Shown here one piece after another: positions 34,572-43,169 of a stretch of 64,000 bases of DNA. The position numbers and the translations under genes were made by a program. The notes below the pieces were generated by a model, which had not been told where the DNA came from, did no database searches, and saw nothing but the letters and a program-made list of their open reading frames with translations. Numbering within the stretch: the stretch's first letter is position 1; every line of letters begins with the position of its first letter. Origin of the DNA: DATAZK01 sp963711145 (GTDB lineage: Bacteria; Actinomycetota; Actinomycetes; Frankiales; Frankiaceae). The stretch covers positions 806,001 to 870,000 of the forward strand of contig CAVQDA010000008.1 of the NCBI GenBank assembly GCA_963711145.1. The letters are read 5' to 3'.

Positions 34572-35720
34572 TCAGCAGCGGCCGAGCAGCAGGGCACTGC
34601 GGCCCGACGCCGACAGCACGTGGTCCACCGTCTCCAGCTGGTTGGCAGCCGTCCCGCGCAGCTGGCGGACAGCCTCGAGGATGCTGTTCAGCCCGTGGAT
34701 GTAGGCCTCACCGAGCAGCCCGCCGTGGGTGTTCACCGGCAGCTTGCCTTTCAGGCCGATGTTGCCCTCGGCGATGAAGTCGCGCGCCTCGCCGGGCCCG
34801 CAGAAGCCGAATGCCTCGAGCTGCATGAAGACGACCGGGCTGAAGTTCTCATACAGCATCGCGGCGTCGACGTCGTCGGGCGTGAGTCCCGAGTCCTGCC
34901 AGAGCTGTCGCGCGGTGAGGGCGAACTCGGGGCTGCTCGAGACGTCAGGGTGGTAGTAGTCGTAGATCATCGAGCCGCCCAGCACTTCACCCTGCGCGGC
35001 CGCCAGGATGCGCGCCCCGCCGTGGGGGAGATCGCGCGCTCGCTCCGGGCTGGTGACGACGATGGCCACCCCACCGTCGCTTTCCTGGCAGCAGTCGAGC
35101 AGGCGCAGCACCGGCTCGACGATCCACCGCGAATTCTGGTGGTCCTCGAGGGTGATCGGCTGCTGGTAGAACCAGGCGTCGGGGTTCGTGGCCGCGTGCC
35201 GGCGGGCGACGACGCTGTAGCTGCCGAGGTCCTCGTTCGTCACCCCGTACTTGTGCATGTAGTGCTGGAACGTCAGCGAGTACGCCTGCGCCGGGGTGCG
35301 CACGCCGAAGGGCGCCGAGTAGTTCTCCGCCTTCGACCGCAGGCCCGCCGCCGGCACGCCGAAGCGCCGCCCGGAGCGCTCGTTGAACGCCCGGTAGACC
35401 AGCACCGCCTTGCTCATCCCGCTGGCGACGGCCATGGCCGCATGCATGACCGTGGCGCACGCGCCGGCGCCGCCGTTGGTGGTACGCGAGAAGTACGTCA
35501 GCTCGCGGATCCCGAGGCTGTTCATGAGCTCGAGCTCGTCGTTGGAGTCGAGCGTGAAGGTGACCATGCCATCGATGTCCGCGGGCGTGAGGCCGGCATC
35601 GCCGATCGCGGCAAGCGCGGCCTCCGAAGCGAGCTGAAGCTCAGAACGTCCTGAATTCTTGGAGTACTCGGTGTGGCCGATGCCGGCGATGGCGGCCTTC
35701 TCGGAGACGGTGGGGTCCAT
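34572..35720 (-). CDS. Thiolase-like / lipid-transfer (SCP2-type) protein
   Basis: A 382-residue thiolase-superfamily protein. IAGIGHTEYSKNSGRSELQL, the TTNGGAGACATVMHAAMAV nucleophile region and the end HGGLLGEAYIHGLNSILEA are typical of actinobacterial lipid-transfer/non-canonical thiolases. Known relatives (Ltp2 with ChsH2) work with a DUF35 partner as retro-aldolases in sterol side-chain cleavage. Here the DUF35 gene is immediately upstream, its TGA sharing one base with ATG 35720. Thiolysis versus aldol cleavage cannot be decided from sequence alone. Confidence 0.88.
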   Translation of the reverse strand: MDPTVSEKAAIAGIGHTEYSKNSGRSELQLASEAALAAIGDAGLTPADIDGMVTFTLDSNDELELMNSLGIRELTYFSRTTNGGAGACATVMHAAMAVASGMSKAVLVYRAFNERSGRRFGVPAAGLRSKAENYSAPFGVRTPAQAYSLTFQHYMHKYGVTNEDLGSYSVVARRHAATNPDAWFYQQPITLEDHQNSRWIVEPVLRLLDCCQESDGGVAIVVTSPERARDLPHGGARILAAAQGEVLGGSMIYDYYHPDVSSSPEFALTARQLWQDSGLTPDDVDAAMLYENFSPVVFMQLEAFGFCGPGEARDFIAEGNIGLKGKLPVNTHGGLLGEAYIHGLNSILEAVRQLRGTAANQLETVDHVLSASGRSALLLGRC

Positions 35721-36148
35721 CACGCCTGCCCGCCGGTGCCGACTCCGAGCGGGCGGCCCTGGGGGAGGATGACCCCGTCACCCACGTCGTGCATGAAGAT
35801 CTCGATGCGTGCCTCGTTCACCGCTTCGCCGGGCGGGAAGTCGTGGAGGTTGACGACGAGCCGTGCACCCTCCGTCGTCTCGACGAGCGCGATGAGTTGC
35901 TCGTCTCCCTCGGTGACCGGTGGGTGGCGCGGAATGATCCAGCTGATCACCGTCGCCCGGCAGTCCGAAGGGAACGTCTCCCACTCCAGCGAGTGGCAGT
36001 GCCCGCACATCGGACGCGGTGGGTGGCGCATCGTCCGGCACTGCGAGCACCGCTGCAGCAGCAGCCGGCCGGCGGCGATCCCGTCCCAGTAGTGACGGTC
36101 GTCGGCGGTGGGTTGGGGTGCGAGGACGGGCTTCACCGGCGTAAGCAT
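35720..36148 (-). CDS. DUF35 zinc-ribbon/OB-fold protein
   Basis: A 142-residue Zn-ribbon plus OB-fold protein. Cysteines in CSQCRTMRHPPRPMCGHC (C34, C37, C48, C51) form the ribbon; the OB fold follows from WETFPSDCRATVISWI. ATG 36148 is preferred over a start at 36205. DUF35 proteins are obligate partners of thiolase-like enzymes, activating or holding the acyl-CoA substrate. First gene of a five-gene operon. Confidence 0.92.
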   Translation of the reverse strand: MLTPVKPVLAPQPTADDRHYWDGIAAGRLLLQRCSQCRTMRHPPRPMCGHCHSLEWETFPSDCRATVISWIIPRHPPVTEGDEQLIALVETTEGARLVVNLHDFPPGEAVNEARIEIFMHDVGDGVILPQGRPLGVGTGGQA

Positions 36149-36266
36149 TGCGGCCACTATGCGCGCCGTCAAGCCGCACCGTTGGCGGCTCGCACGGGTA
36201 CTCAACGCCGGTCGAGCGTGCTAGCTTGCTGGACACCTAGTGCTCGCTATGTCTCAGGAGACGTCG

Positions 36267-37352
36267 ATGACCGCCACCCGTCCAGAGCGCCTGATCTCGG
36301 CCGATTCGCATGTGAAGGTCACGCACGAGCAGATCAAGGCCAATCTCGAGGCGCGCTTCCACCAGGCGTACGACGATGCGGTCGCCGCCTTCGCGCAGCG
36401 CATGTCGCGCGGCGCGGGGGCCGCTAACGCGGCCGGTGCGGCGATGCAGGCGGCCAACGCCAACGCGGCGTTCAACCGTCCCGGCTACGGAGAGCCGATC
36501 GCCCGGCTGGCTGACATGGATGCCGACGGCGTCTACGCGGAGGTCCTCTACTCCGAGGTGAGCGCCTTCCGCTACCTGGCCGACATGAAGGAGGGGCAGA
36601 GCGAGTCGGTACGGGCGTTCAACGACGTGCTCTCGGCCTTCGCCGCCCCCGATCCCAAGCGGTTGATCGTCTCATATCAGGTGCCGATTCATGACATCGA
36701 CCTCGCGCTGGCCGAAGTGCGCCGGGTCGTCGCGCTCGACGCGAAATCCCTGCAGCTGCCGGTGTTTCCGAGCGAATTCGGGCTGCCCGAGTACTTCGAT
36801 GAGCGTTACGACCCGCTCTTCGAACTGATCCAGGAGACCGGGCTCCCGATCTGCTGCCACATCGGCCTGAACACCAACCTCGATGACCTGATGCGGCGCG
36901 ATCCGACGCCCAACAAGGGGGTCATGGTTCCGGTGACCGGGCTGCTGACCGCCGAGGCGTTCGGCATGTGGATCATGGGCGGGGTCTTCGAGAAGTTCCC
37001 GCGTTTGAAGGTGGTATTCGTCGAACCGGGGCTCGCCTGGGTCGCCTGGTGGCTGCACATCGTCGACGACATGGCCACCCGCCAGGGTTACTCGTTCCCC
37101 GCCATCTCGCGCCTGCCCAGCAGCTACTTCCGCAGCAACGTCTACCTCACGTTCATCGAGGAACGCATCGCGCTGGAGCGGTTGCGCGACCTCATCGGCG
37201 TGGAAAACATCATGTGGTCCACCGACTTCCCGCACCCGGTCACCAGCTGGCCGAACTCCCGCCAGATCATCGAGGAGCAGCTCGAAGGGGTGCCCGCCGA
37301 CGAGCGCGAGCTGATCCTGTCCGGCAACGCCGCCCGCGTCTGGAACCTCTAG
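36267..37352 (+). CDS. Amidohydrolase 2 family (metal-dependent hydrolase)
   Basis: A 361-residue TIM-barrel hydrolase/decarboxylase. LISADSHVKV near the start, VPIHDIDLALAEV, ICCHIGLNTNL, the long helix FEKFPRLKVVFVEPGLAWVA and MWSTDFPHPVTSWPNSRQII near the end match the family. The usual HxH at the N-terminus is reduced to DSH. ATG 36267 follows CAGGAG by 6 bases. Related enzymes hydrolyse or decarboxylate ring-cleavage products. Divergent from the DUF35-thiolase operon. Confidence 0.9.
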   Translation: MTATRPERLISADSHVKVTHEQIKANLEARFHQAYDDAVAAFAQRMSRGAGAANAAGAAMQAANANAAFNRPGYGEPIARLADMDADGVYAEVLYSEVSAFRYLADMKEGQSESVRAFNDVLSAFAAPDPKRLIVSYQVPIHDIDLALAEVRRVVALDAKSLQLPVFPSEFGLPEYFDERYDPLFELIQETGLPICCHIGLNTNLDDLMRRDPTPNKGVMVPVTGLLTAEAFGMWIMGGVFEKFPRLKVVFVEPGLAWVAWWLHIVDDMATRQGYSFPAISRLPSSYFRSNVYLTFIEERIALERLRDLIGVENIMWSTDFPHPVTSWPNSRQIIEEQLEGVPADERELILSGNAARVWNL

Positions 37353-37358
37353 CGCCTT

Positions 37359-37429
37359 GATCAACGCACCCATGATCATGGTCTGAGGCGTTTGAGAGGC
37401 CTGATTCCATGATCATGGGTGCGTTGATC
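37359..37429. repeat. 23-bp perfect inverted repeat between convergent genes
   Basis: Bases 37359-37381 (starting GATCAACGCACCC) and 37407-37429 (ending GGGTGCGTTGATC) are perfect reverse complements over 23 bp, separated by a 25-base spacer. Each arm also contains CATGATCATG, itself a palindrome. It is in the 81-bp gap between the convergent amidohydrolase and ABC permease genes, so it may terminate both, or be a dispersed palindromic element. Confidence 0.8.
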
Positions 37430-37433
37430 TTGG

Positions 37434-38165
37434 TTACGGGGTGGTGCGGCGCAGGGTGACGGCCGCGAGGGCGAGGGCGACCGCGACGCAGCCGGTGATG
37501 ACGATGGCGTCGCGGGCGTAGACGCCGCCGAGATCGGTGTTGAGGGCGGCGTGCTTGAGCGCCTCGACGGCGTACGACAGCGGCATCACGTCCGACAGCC
37601 AGCGCAGGACGGTCGCCATCTGCTCGCGGGCACGAAAGAGCCCGCACAGGAACAGTTGCGGGAAGACGACCACCGGTAGGAACTGGATCGCCTGGAACTC
37701 GGTATGGGCGAACGCGCTGGAGAACAGCCCGAGCGCGACGCCGAGCAGCGCGTCCAGCGCGGTGACGAGCAGCAGCCCGGCAAAGCTGCCCTTCACGTCG
37801 AGCCCGAGCCCCGTCGAGACGGCGATGACCACCAGCACCTGTGCGATCGCCACCACGCCGAACGCGATCGCGTAGCCCGTCAGCAGATCGAGCTTGTGCA
37901 TCGGCGTCGTCAGTAGCCGTTCCAACGTGCCGAGCGTGCGTTCGCGCAGCGTGGTGATCGAGGTGACGAGGAACATCAACGTGAACGGGAAGATGGCGAG
38001 CAGCGCCGGCGCGAGGATGTTGAACTCGGCCTTGGAGTCGAAGACGTAGCGCAGCAGCACCATGAGCAGGGACGGGACGATCAGCAGCAGTGCCACCGTG
38101 CGCGGGTCGTGCCGCAATTGGCGAAGGACGCGCTGGGCGGTCGCGAGCGTGGTCGACAGGTTCAT
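37434..38165 (-). CDS. ABC-2 type transporter permease
   Basis: A 243-residue ABC-2 membrane subunit with about six membrane helices. RVLRQLRHDPRTVALLLIVP and TTLRERTLGTLERLLTTPMH are the conserved pre-helix segments, and EFQAIQFLPVVVFPQLFLCG the later core. It pairs with the ATPase upstream, whose TGA overlaps ATG 38165. Such exporters expel drugs, antibiotics or lipids. Substrate unknown. Confidence 0.92.
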   Translation of the reverse strand: MNLSTTLATAQRVLRQLRHDPRTVALLLIVPSLLMVLLRYVFDSKAEFNILAPALLAIFPFTLMFLVTSITTLRERTLGTLERLLTTPMHKLDLLTGYAIAFGVVAIAQVLVVIAVSTGLGLDVKGSFAGLLLVTALDALLGVALGLFSSAFAHTEFQAIQFLPVVVFPQLFLCGLFRAREQMATVLRWLSDVMPLSYAVEALKHAALNTDLGGVYARDAIVITGCVAVALALAAVTLRRTTP

Positions 38166-38884
38166 GCGCGTGCCCCTGCCTTGCGCAGCAGGTGCAGGAA
38201 GGCGCTGTCCAGGTCGCTGGTCCCGGTGGCCGCCTTCAGTGCGGCCGGGGTCTCGTGGGCGAGGAGCCGGCCCTCGCGCATGAGCAGGAGCGTGTCGCAG
38301 CGCTCCGCTTCGTCCATCACGTGACTGGAGACGAGCAGCGTCATCCCGGCCTTGGCGAGCTGGGAGAACAGGTCCCACAGCTGCTCGCGCAGCACCGGAT
38401 CGAGCCCCACCGTGGGCTCATCGAGGACGAGCAGCCGGGGGGTGCCGAGCAGCGCGACGGCGAGGCTGACGCGCGAACGCTCGCCGCCCGACAGCTGCCC
38501 GGTGAGGCTGTCGCGATGAGCCCCCAGGTCGACCTCGTCGATCACGCGAGCGACGTCCGCCGGCGCGGCCCGCAGAGCGGCGGCGAAGTAGCGGATGTTC
38601 TCCACCACCGTCAGGTCGAGGTAGACCGACGCACCCTGCGACGCGTAGCCCACCTGGGTGCGCAGTGCGGGATCGCCCGCCGGCCGGCCGAGGATCTGAA
38701 GCGACCCGCCGCGTATGCGTTGCACCCCGATGGCCGCGCGCATCAGCGTCGTCTTGCCACAGCCGCTCGGCCCGAGCAGGCCCGTGACGGTCGCTTCCGG
38801 CACTTCGAACGTGAGCTCCGCCAGCACGGTCGTCTTGCCCCGAACGACGAGCAGGTCGCGCGCGACCACGGCGACGTCACTCAT
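38162..38884 (-). CDS. ABC transporter ATP-binding protein
   Basis: A 240-residue ABC ATPase. Walker A LLGPSGCGKTTLMRAAIG near residue 37, signature QLSGGERSRVSLAVALL near 130 and Walker B LLVLDEPTVGLDP near 151 are intact. It is coupled by ATGA to the ABC-2 permease and together they form a DrrAB-like exporter. Divergent from cysC with only 30 bp between the starts, so the promoters must overlap. Confidence 0.93.
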   Translation of the reverse strand: MSDVAVVARDLLVVRGKTTVLAELTFEVPEATVTGLLGPSGCGKTTLMRAAIGVQRIRGGSLQILGRPAGDPALRTQVGYASQGASVYLDLTVVENIRYFAAALRAAPADVARVIDEVDLGAHRDSLTGQLSGGERSRVSLAVALLGTPRLLVLDEPTVGLDPVLREQLWDLFSQLAKAGMTLLVSSHVMDEAERCDTLLLMREGRLLAHETPAALKAATGTSDLDSAFLHLLRKAGARA

Positions 38885-38914
38885 GTGCGCGCTCCTGACA
38901 TGATGTGCGGTGTC

Positions 38915-39514
38915 ATGGCTGAGACGGGATCTTTTCGCTGGCATGAGGGCATCAGCCCGCAGGAGCGTCGCACACTGCTCGGGCTTTCGGAGGGACAGAC
39001 GGTGTGGCTGACCGGCCTGTCGGGCTCGGGTAAATCGTCGGTGGCGGTCGAGGTGGAGCGGGCGCTGCTCGAAGCGGGCCGGCCGGCGGTCATCCTCGAC
39101 GGTGACAACCTGCGTCACGGCCTGAACCGCGACCTCGGCCTGTCTGCCGAGGATCGCGCCGAGAATGTGCGCCGGGTCGGTGAGGTCGCCAAGCTCTTCG
39201 CCGGGGTCGGCTGGGTCGCGCTGGTGCCCGTCATCAGCCCGTACATCGCCGATCGCGACGCGGTGCGGGCGAGCCACGAGGCGGGCGGGCTGGCGTTCCG
39301 CGAGATCTACGTCGACACCCCGCTCGAGGTGTGCCAATCGCGTGACCCCAAGGGTTTGTACGCGAAAGCCGCGGCCGGCCAGCTGACCGGCATGACCGGG
39401 ATGGACGCCCCGTACGAGGCGCCGGTGCGTCCTGATTTGCACCTCGACGGCACCGCCGCGATGGGCTCGCTCGTGGGGCAGGTGCTGGCGCTCATCGGCG
39501 AGGGGGCAAGGTGA
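38915..39514 (+). CDS. cysC: Adenylyl-sulfate (APS) kinase
   Basis: A 199-residue APS kinase from the ATG at 38915; in-frame ATGs at 38900 and 38903 are alternatives and none has a clear ribosome site. The P-loop is TGLSGSGKSSVA; DGDNLRHGLNRDLGLSAEDR and the ENVRRVGEVAKLFAG lid are hallmark CysC sequences. It phosphorylates APS to PAPS, the sulfonate donor. No sulfate-adenylyltransferase gene accompanies it; instead it heads an operon with an unknown protein, a UGSC-family protein and an SDR. Confidence 0.92.
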   Translation: MAETGSFRWHEGISPQERRTLLGLSEGQTVWLTGLSGSGKSSVAVEVERALLEAGRPAVILDGDNLRHGLNRDLGLSAEDRAENVRRVGEVAKLFAGVGWVALVPVISPYIADRDAVRASHEAGGLAFREIYVDTPLEVCQSRDPKGLYAKAAAGQLTGMTGMDAPYEAPVRPDLHLDGTAAMGSLVGQVLALIGEGAR

Positions 39515-39518
39515 GGGG

Positions 39519-40568
39519 GTGACCGTCACCTATTTCCCGGATCAGCACGAGCTTGCGGACGAATCGCCGGAAGCCATGTTCGACCTGCTGGACGCCCGCG
39601 GGCTCGGCGACGGGCTGCCGGTCGTCGCGCCCACGCCGGCCCGGGTTGACGCGATGCTCGAATACGCGACCGGCGACCCGGATGAAGTGCTCTTCACGCT
39701 CCAGCCGCGCTCGGGCGTCCTGACCCGCCGGGTTGCCGCCATCAATGCAGTGCTGGCCGGCTGCCCGCCGGTCACGTTCCCGGTCGTCCTCACGGCGCTG
39801 CGGGCGCTCGCCCAGCCGGAGATGAACCTGCGGGGCGTGAACGCCACCACACATCTGGTCGCGCCGCTGATCCTGGTGCATGGCGATGCCGTCGACGAGG
39901 GCGGATTCAGCGGTGGTGTCGGCTGTTTCGGTCCCGGCAACCGGGCCAACGCGACGGTCGGGCGGGCGGTGCGGCTGACGATGCTCCACGTCGCCGGCGC
40001 CAAGCCCGGCTTCGGCGACGCGGCGACCCACGGCCAGCCCGCCAAGTACACGTTCTGCGCGGCTGAGAACCTCGCGGAATCGCCGTGGGGGAGTTACGCG
40101 CGCAGCCGCGGGGTGACGGCGCCGAGCGCCGTGACGGTCCACTGCGGCGAGGGACCGCACAACGTCCACGACGCCGAGGCGGCCGGTGAGCCGGCGCTGA
40201 TCCTGGACAAGATCGCGTCAGCCATGACCTCGCTCGGCATGAACAATGCGCCGATCAGCCAGGGCGAGTTCTTCATCATCCTGGGGCCGGAGCACGCGGC
40301 GAGCCTGGCCCAGCGGGCCCTGTCGCGCGACGACGTCTCGTCCTACCTCTTCGACCGGGCGCGGATGCCGGCGTCGGTCTTCCGCCACCATTTCCAGGAG
40401 CTCGCCTGGACGCCGTGGATGAAGACGGTTCCGGATGACCATCTGCTGCCGATGACGGGCGAGCCCGGCAACATCAAGGTCGTGGTGGCCGGCGGCCCGG
40501 GCAAGCATTCCCTCGTCGTCCCCTCGTGGGGGATGACCCGCAGCGTCACCTTGCCTGTGGAGGGCTGA
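39519..40568 (+). CDS. Hypothetical protein, conserved partner of the UGSC-family protein
   Basis: A 349-residue soluble protein starting at GTG 39519, four bases after cysC. I do not recognise a named family. Visible blocks are GLGDGLPVVAPTPARVDAML, RGVNATTHLVAPLILVHGDA, a glycine-rich FSGGVGCFGPGNRANATVGR, FCAAENLAESPWGSYARSRG and VTVHCGEGPHNVHD. The cysteines in GVGCFGP, TFCAAEN and VHCGEG sit in conserved-looking contexts. It ends four bases before the UGSC gene, so they are co-translated, and a two-subunit redox or CoA/thiol enzyme is plausible. Confidence 0.75.
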   Translation: MTVTYFPDQHELADESPEAMFDLLDARGLGDGLPVVAPTPARVDAMLEYATGDPDEVLFTLQPRSGVLTRRVAAINAVLAGCPPVTFPVVLTALRALAQPEMNLRGVNATTHLVAPLILVHGDAVDEGGFSGGVGCFGPGNRANATVGRAVRLTMLHVAGAKPGFGDAATHGQPAKYTFCAAENLAESPWGSYARSRGVTAPSAVTVHCGEGPHNVHDAEAAGEPALILDKIASAMTSLGMNNAPISQGEFFIILGPEHAASLAQRALSRDDVSSYLFDRARMPASVFRHHFQELAWTPWMKTVPDDHLLPMTGEPGNIKVVVAGGPGKHSLVVPSWGMTRSVTLPVEG

Positions 40569-40572
40569 TCTC

Positions 40573-41118
40573 ATGACGACCGTCTACCTGCCCGATTCCG
40601 AGCCTCGCCCCGAGGTGTCCGAGCTCGCGCCCTCGCCCGGTTCGCTGGCGGGCCTGCGGGTCGGGGTGCTGGACAACGGCAAGCCGAACGCCGCCTACGT
40701 GCTGGCGTACGCGGCGCAGCGGCTGGCCGCCGAGACCGGGGCCGAGGTCACGCTCGTCACCAAGAAGGGCCCGTACGGCATGTCGGCCAACGCGGCGATC
40801 CCGATGGCCCGCGACATCTTCGGCCGGCTGCTGGAGGAGACCGACCTGGTGCTGACCGGGCTCGCCGACTGCGGCAGCTGCACCGCGTACTCGGTGTCGG
40901 ACGCGATCGAACTGGAGAAGGCCGGCAAGCCTGCGGTCGTGGTCACCACGACACGTTTCGAGCCCATCGCCGTCACGCTGTCGGCCAGCTTCGGCCTGGC
41001 TGACGTCCGCAAGCTCGTGCTGCCGCATCCGCTGGGCGGCACCGACGAGCCGACGCTGCGCGAGTGGGTGGACGAGGCCACCGGGCGCATCGTCTCGTTG
41101 CTCACCACCGGCGCATGA
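40573..41118 (+). CDS. UGSC-family protein (cysteine form)
   Basis: A 181-residue protein with the CGSC version (C100-C103 in LADCGSCTAYSVSDA) of the UGSC motif, whose first residue is selenocysteine in some bacteria. The N-terminal strand RVGVLDNGKPNAAYVLAYAA is characteristic. The presence of selenocysteine in orthologues implies a catalytic redox or nucleophilic role for the first cysteine; the reaction is not known. It lies between the 349-residue partner and an SDR (ATGA overlap). Confidence 0.82.
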   Translation: MTTVYLPDSEPRPEVSELAPSPGSLAGLRVGVLDNGKPNAAYVLAYAAQRLAAETGAEVTLVTKKGPYGMSANAAIPMARDIFGRLLEETDLVLTGLADCGSCTAYSVSDAIELEKAGKPAVVVTTTRFEPIAVTLSASFGLADVRKLVLPHPLGGTDEPTLREWVDEATGRIVSLLTTGA

Positions 41119-41909
41119 GCATCGCGATCGACCTCTCGGGTCAGGGCGCGCTGGTCACCGGTTCCGGTGCCGGCATCGGCCGCGAGATCGCGCGCTGGCT
41201 CGCCCGGGCCGGCGCGTCGGTCGTCGTCCATGACGTACGACGCGAGAAGGCCGAGGCGGTCGTCAAGGAGATCGAGGCGGAGGGCGGCCAGGCGCACGCC
41301 GTCATCGCCGACGCGCGCGACGACGATGCGCTCGCGGCGATGGTCGAGCAGTCGGCGCAGCTGCTCGGCCGGCTCGATGTGGCCGTCAACAACGTCGGTA
41401 ATTACGCGAGCCAGAAGCCCGGCCCGTTCGTGACGCTCGACGGTGCCCACTGGCGTGATCTGGTCAACCAGAACCTCATCGTCACAGCACTTTCGGGAGC
41501 TGCGGAAGCGCGCGTCATGCTGCGCGGGGGCCGCCCCGGGCTGATCGTCAACATCACGTCCGGGGAGACCACTCGCCCGTCACCGCGGATGTCCGCGTAC
41601 GGCGCCTCGAAGGCCGCCATCAATCACCTCACGCAGTCGATGGCCGTCGAGCTCGGCCCGAGCGGTATCAGGGTCGTGGCGCTGGCACCCGGGACCACGC
41701 TGACCGAGACGATCGCGCCGGTCTTCGACGACGCCCACATGGCGGCGCTGGTCGCCGCGACCCCGCTGCAGCGCATGACCGAGCACGACGAGCTGGCCCG
41801 GCTGGTGGTGTTCATGGCCAGCGATCTCGCCCGGTGCGTCACCGGTCAGGTCATCCTGGCCGACGCGGGCGCGTTCCTTTCCCGGAGCCGGCCACCCAAC
41901 AAGATGTGA
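41115..41909 (+). CDS. Short-chain dehydrogenase/reductase
   Basis: A 264-residue classical SDR. The cofactor motif is TGSGAGIGREIARWLARAG, NNVGNYASQKPG marks the active-site loop, and YGASKAAINHLTQSMAVELG carries the catalytic Tyr/Lys; serine is in VNITSGETT. ATG 41115 overlaps the UGSC stop. NAD(P)-dependent oxidation or reduction of a hydroxyl/keto group; substrate unknown. Confidence 0.92.
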   Translation: MSIAIDLSGQGALVTGSGAGIGREIARWLARAGASVVVHDVRREKAEAVVKEIEAEGGQAHAVIADARDDDALAAMVEQSAQLLGRLDVAVNNVGNYASQKPGPFVTLDGAHWRDLVNQNLIVTALSGAAEARVMLRGGRPGLIVNITSGETTRPSPRMSAYGASKAAINHLTQSMAVELGPSGIRVVALAPGTTLTETIAPVFDDAHMAALVAATPLQRMTEHDELARLVVFMASDLARCVTGQVILADAGAFLSRSRPPNKM

Positions 41910-41921
41910 CGACCAATTGAC

Positions 41922-43169
41922 CTAGCCCCAGCTGGCAGCTTCGGTGCTGACGAGGCTGACCAGATCGCCCTGGTCGATGTTGAAGTCGAGCAGGTGCAGC
42001 CCCCACGTCGGCCCGAGCGTCTGGACGAGCGAGACGCGCTTGCCGGCGACGCCGGGATGGGGTTCGTCGATCTGCAGCCACGAGGCGCCGCCGGCGTCCA
42101 TGCAGGTGCCGGTCACCTGGCCCGGGTAGGCCACGAAGCCGGTGGCGTACTTCGGCAGGCTGCCCCTGCTTTGGGCGGCGAGGTGGGTTCCGAGCGTGGC
42201 TGTGGGCAGGTACGGGTGCAGCGGGGCGGTGCCGCCGCGCAGCGCTGCCGGGTTGACGCAGAGCACCTGCATGCCGGGCGGCGCCGAGCCGCCGCCGAGC
42301 CGCACCGCTCGCGTCGCGCGTCCGAACAGGCTGTTCGCCGGCGGTGCCTTGCTGAACGAGCTGTACGCGACGACGCAGCCGTGCTGGGTGTTGCTACGGC
42401 AGGCGGGGATGTTCTCGAGGTCCCCGCCGACGTCCTTGCCCTGCGGCACCAGCAGGTTGCCGCCGAGTGCGATGGCGGAGACGAGCTTCGCCCGCTCGGC
42501 GGGGCTGCGGTCGATCTCGCTCTTCATCAGCGAGATGATCTGGCTGGCGCCCTGCGAGTGGCCGAGCAGCACGACGCCGCGGCCGTCGTTGTAGTGGTCG
42601 AGGTAGTCGTGCCAGGCGGAAACGACGTCAGCGGTCGCCTGCGCCACCACCGCAGGGGCAATCGACTTGCCGGAAATTGCCTGCGTGAGGCCGAAGAGCG
42701 TGATCTGGCGGTAGGCGGGGACGAACAGCCGGCACACCGATTGGAAGCGCGCGACCTGCGCCCGGGCCGTGGCGATGGAGGCCGGTTCGGGGGCCAGTGG
42801 GCTAGCGACGGACTTCGCCTGCGACAGCGTCGGGTAGACATAGAAGCAGTCGATCTTCGGGTCCTTGGCGGGGGTGAACGGCTCCACCGTGCTCTTCCCG
42901 TCCGGCCGCACCACGGTCGCGTCCAGGCCGCCCAGGCACGGGTTGCCGGTCATCCCGGGCCGGCACACCCACACGGTCGGGTGTTCGACGGGAAGCGTGA
43001 AGCCGGAACTCGCCGACGCTCGCGGCGTCGAGGCTTTCGGGGCGGGTGCCGCGGCAGGCTTGGCCGGGGAACTCGAGCATCCGGTGAGCGCCAACACCGT
43101 GATCGCGGCGGCAGCGAATGCGGTCAGCTGGAGGCGTCGCCGGGCGACCGCACGATCTGGGCCCGTCAT
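41922..43169 (-). CDS. DUF3089 lipoprotein (alpha/beta hydrolase fold)
   Basis: A 415-residue secreted lipoprotein. The signal AFAAAAITVLALTGC ends in a lipobox, with an A/P-rich linker. The DUF3089 body has KIDCFYVYPTLSQAKSVASP and a nucleophile elbow LLGHSQGASQIISLM. Members resemble lysophospholipases/esterases anchored on the outer face of the membrane. It converges on the SDR and stands alone; its promoter lies in the 474-bp gap to its right. Confidence 0.88.
   Translation of the reverse strand: MTGPDRAVARRRLQLTAFAAAAITVLALTGCSSSPAKPAAAPAPKASTPRASASSGFTLPVEHPTVWVCRPGMTGNPCLGGLDATVVRPDGKSTVEPFTPAKDPKIDCFYVYPTLSQAKSVASPLAPEPASIATARAQVARFQSVCRLFVPAYRQITLFGLTQAISGKSIAPAVVAQATADVVSAWHDYLDHYNDGRGVVLLGHSQGASQIISLMKSEIDRSPAERAKLVSAIALGGNLLVPQGKDVGGDLENIPACRSNTQHGCVVAYSSFSKAPPANSLFGRATRAVRLGGGSAPPGMQVLCVNPAALRGGTAPLHPYLPTATLGTHLAAQSRGSLPKYATGFVAYPGQVTGTCMDAGGASWLQIDEPHPGVAGKRVSLVQTLGPTWGLHLLDFNIDQGDLVSLVSTEAASWG

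Noticed and set aside
32232..35654. A 1140-codon open frame on the plus strand
   Set aside because: It is antisense to the fused CoA transferase and thiolase genes, lacks any domain, and is rich in repeated Arg/Val/Gly patterns typical of high-GC shadow frames.
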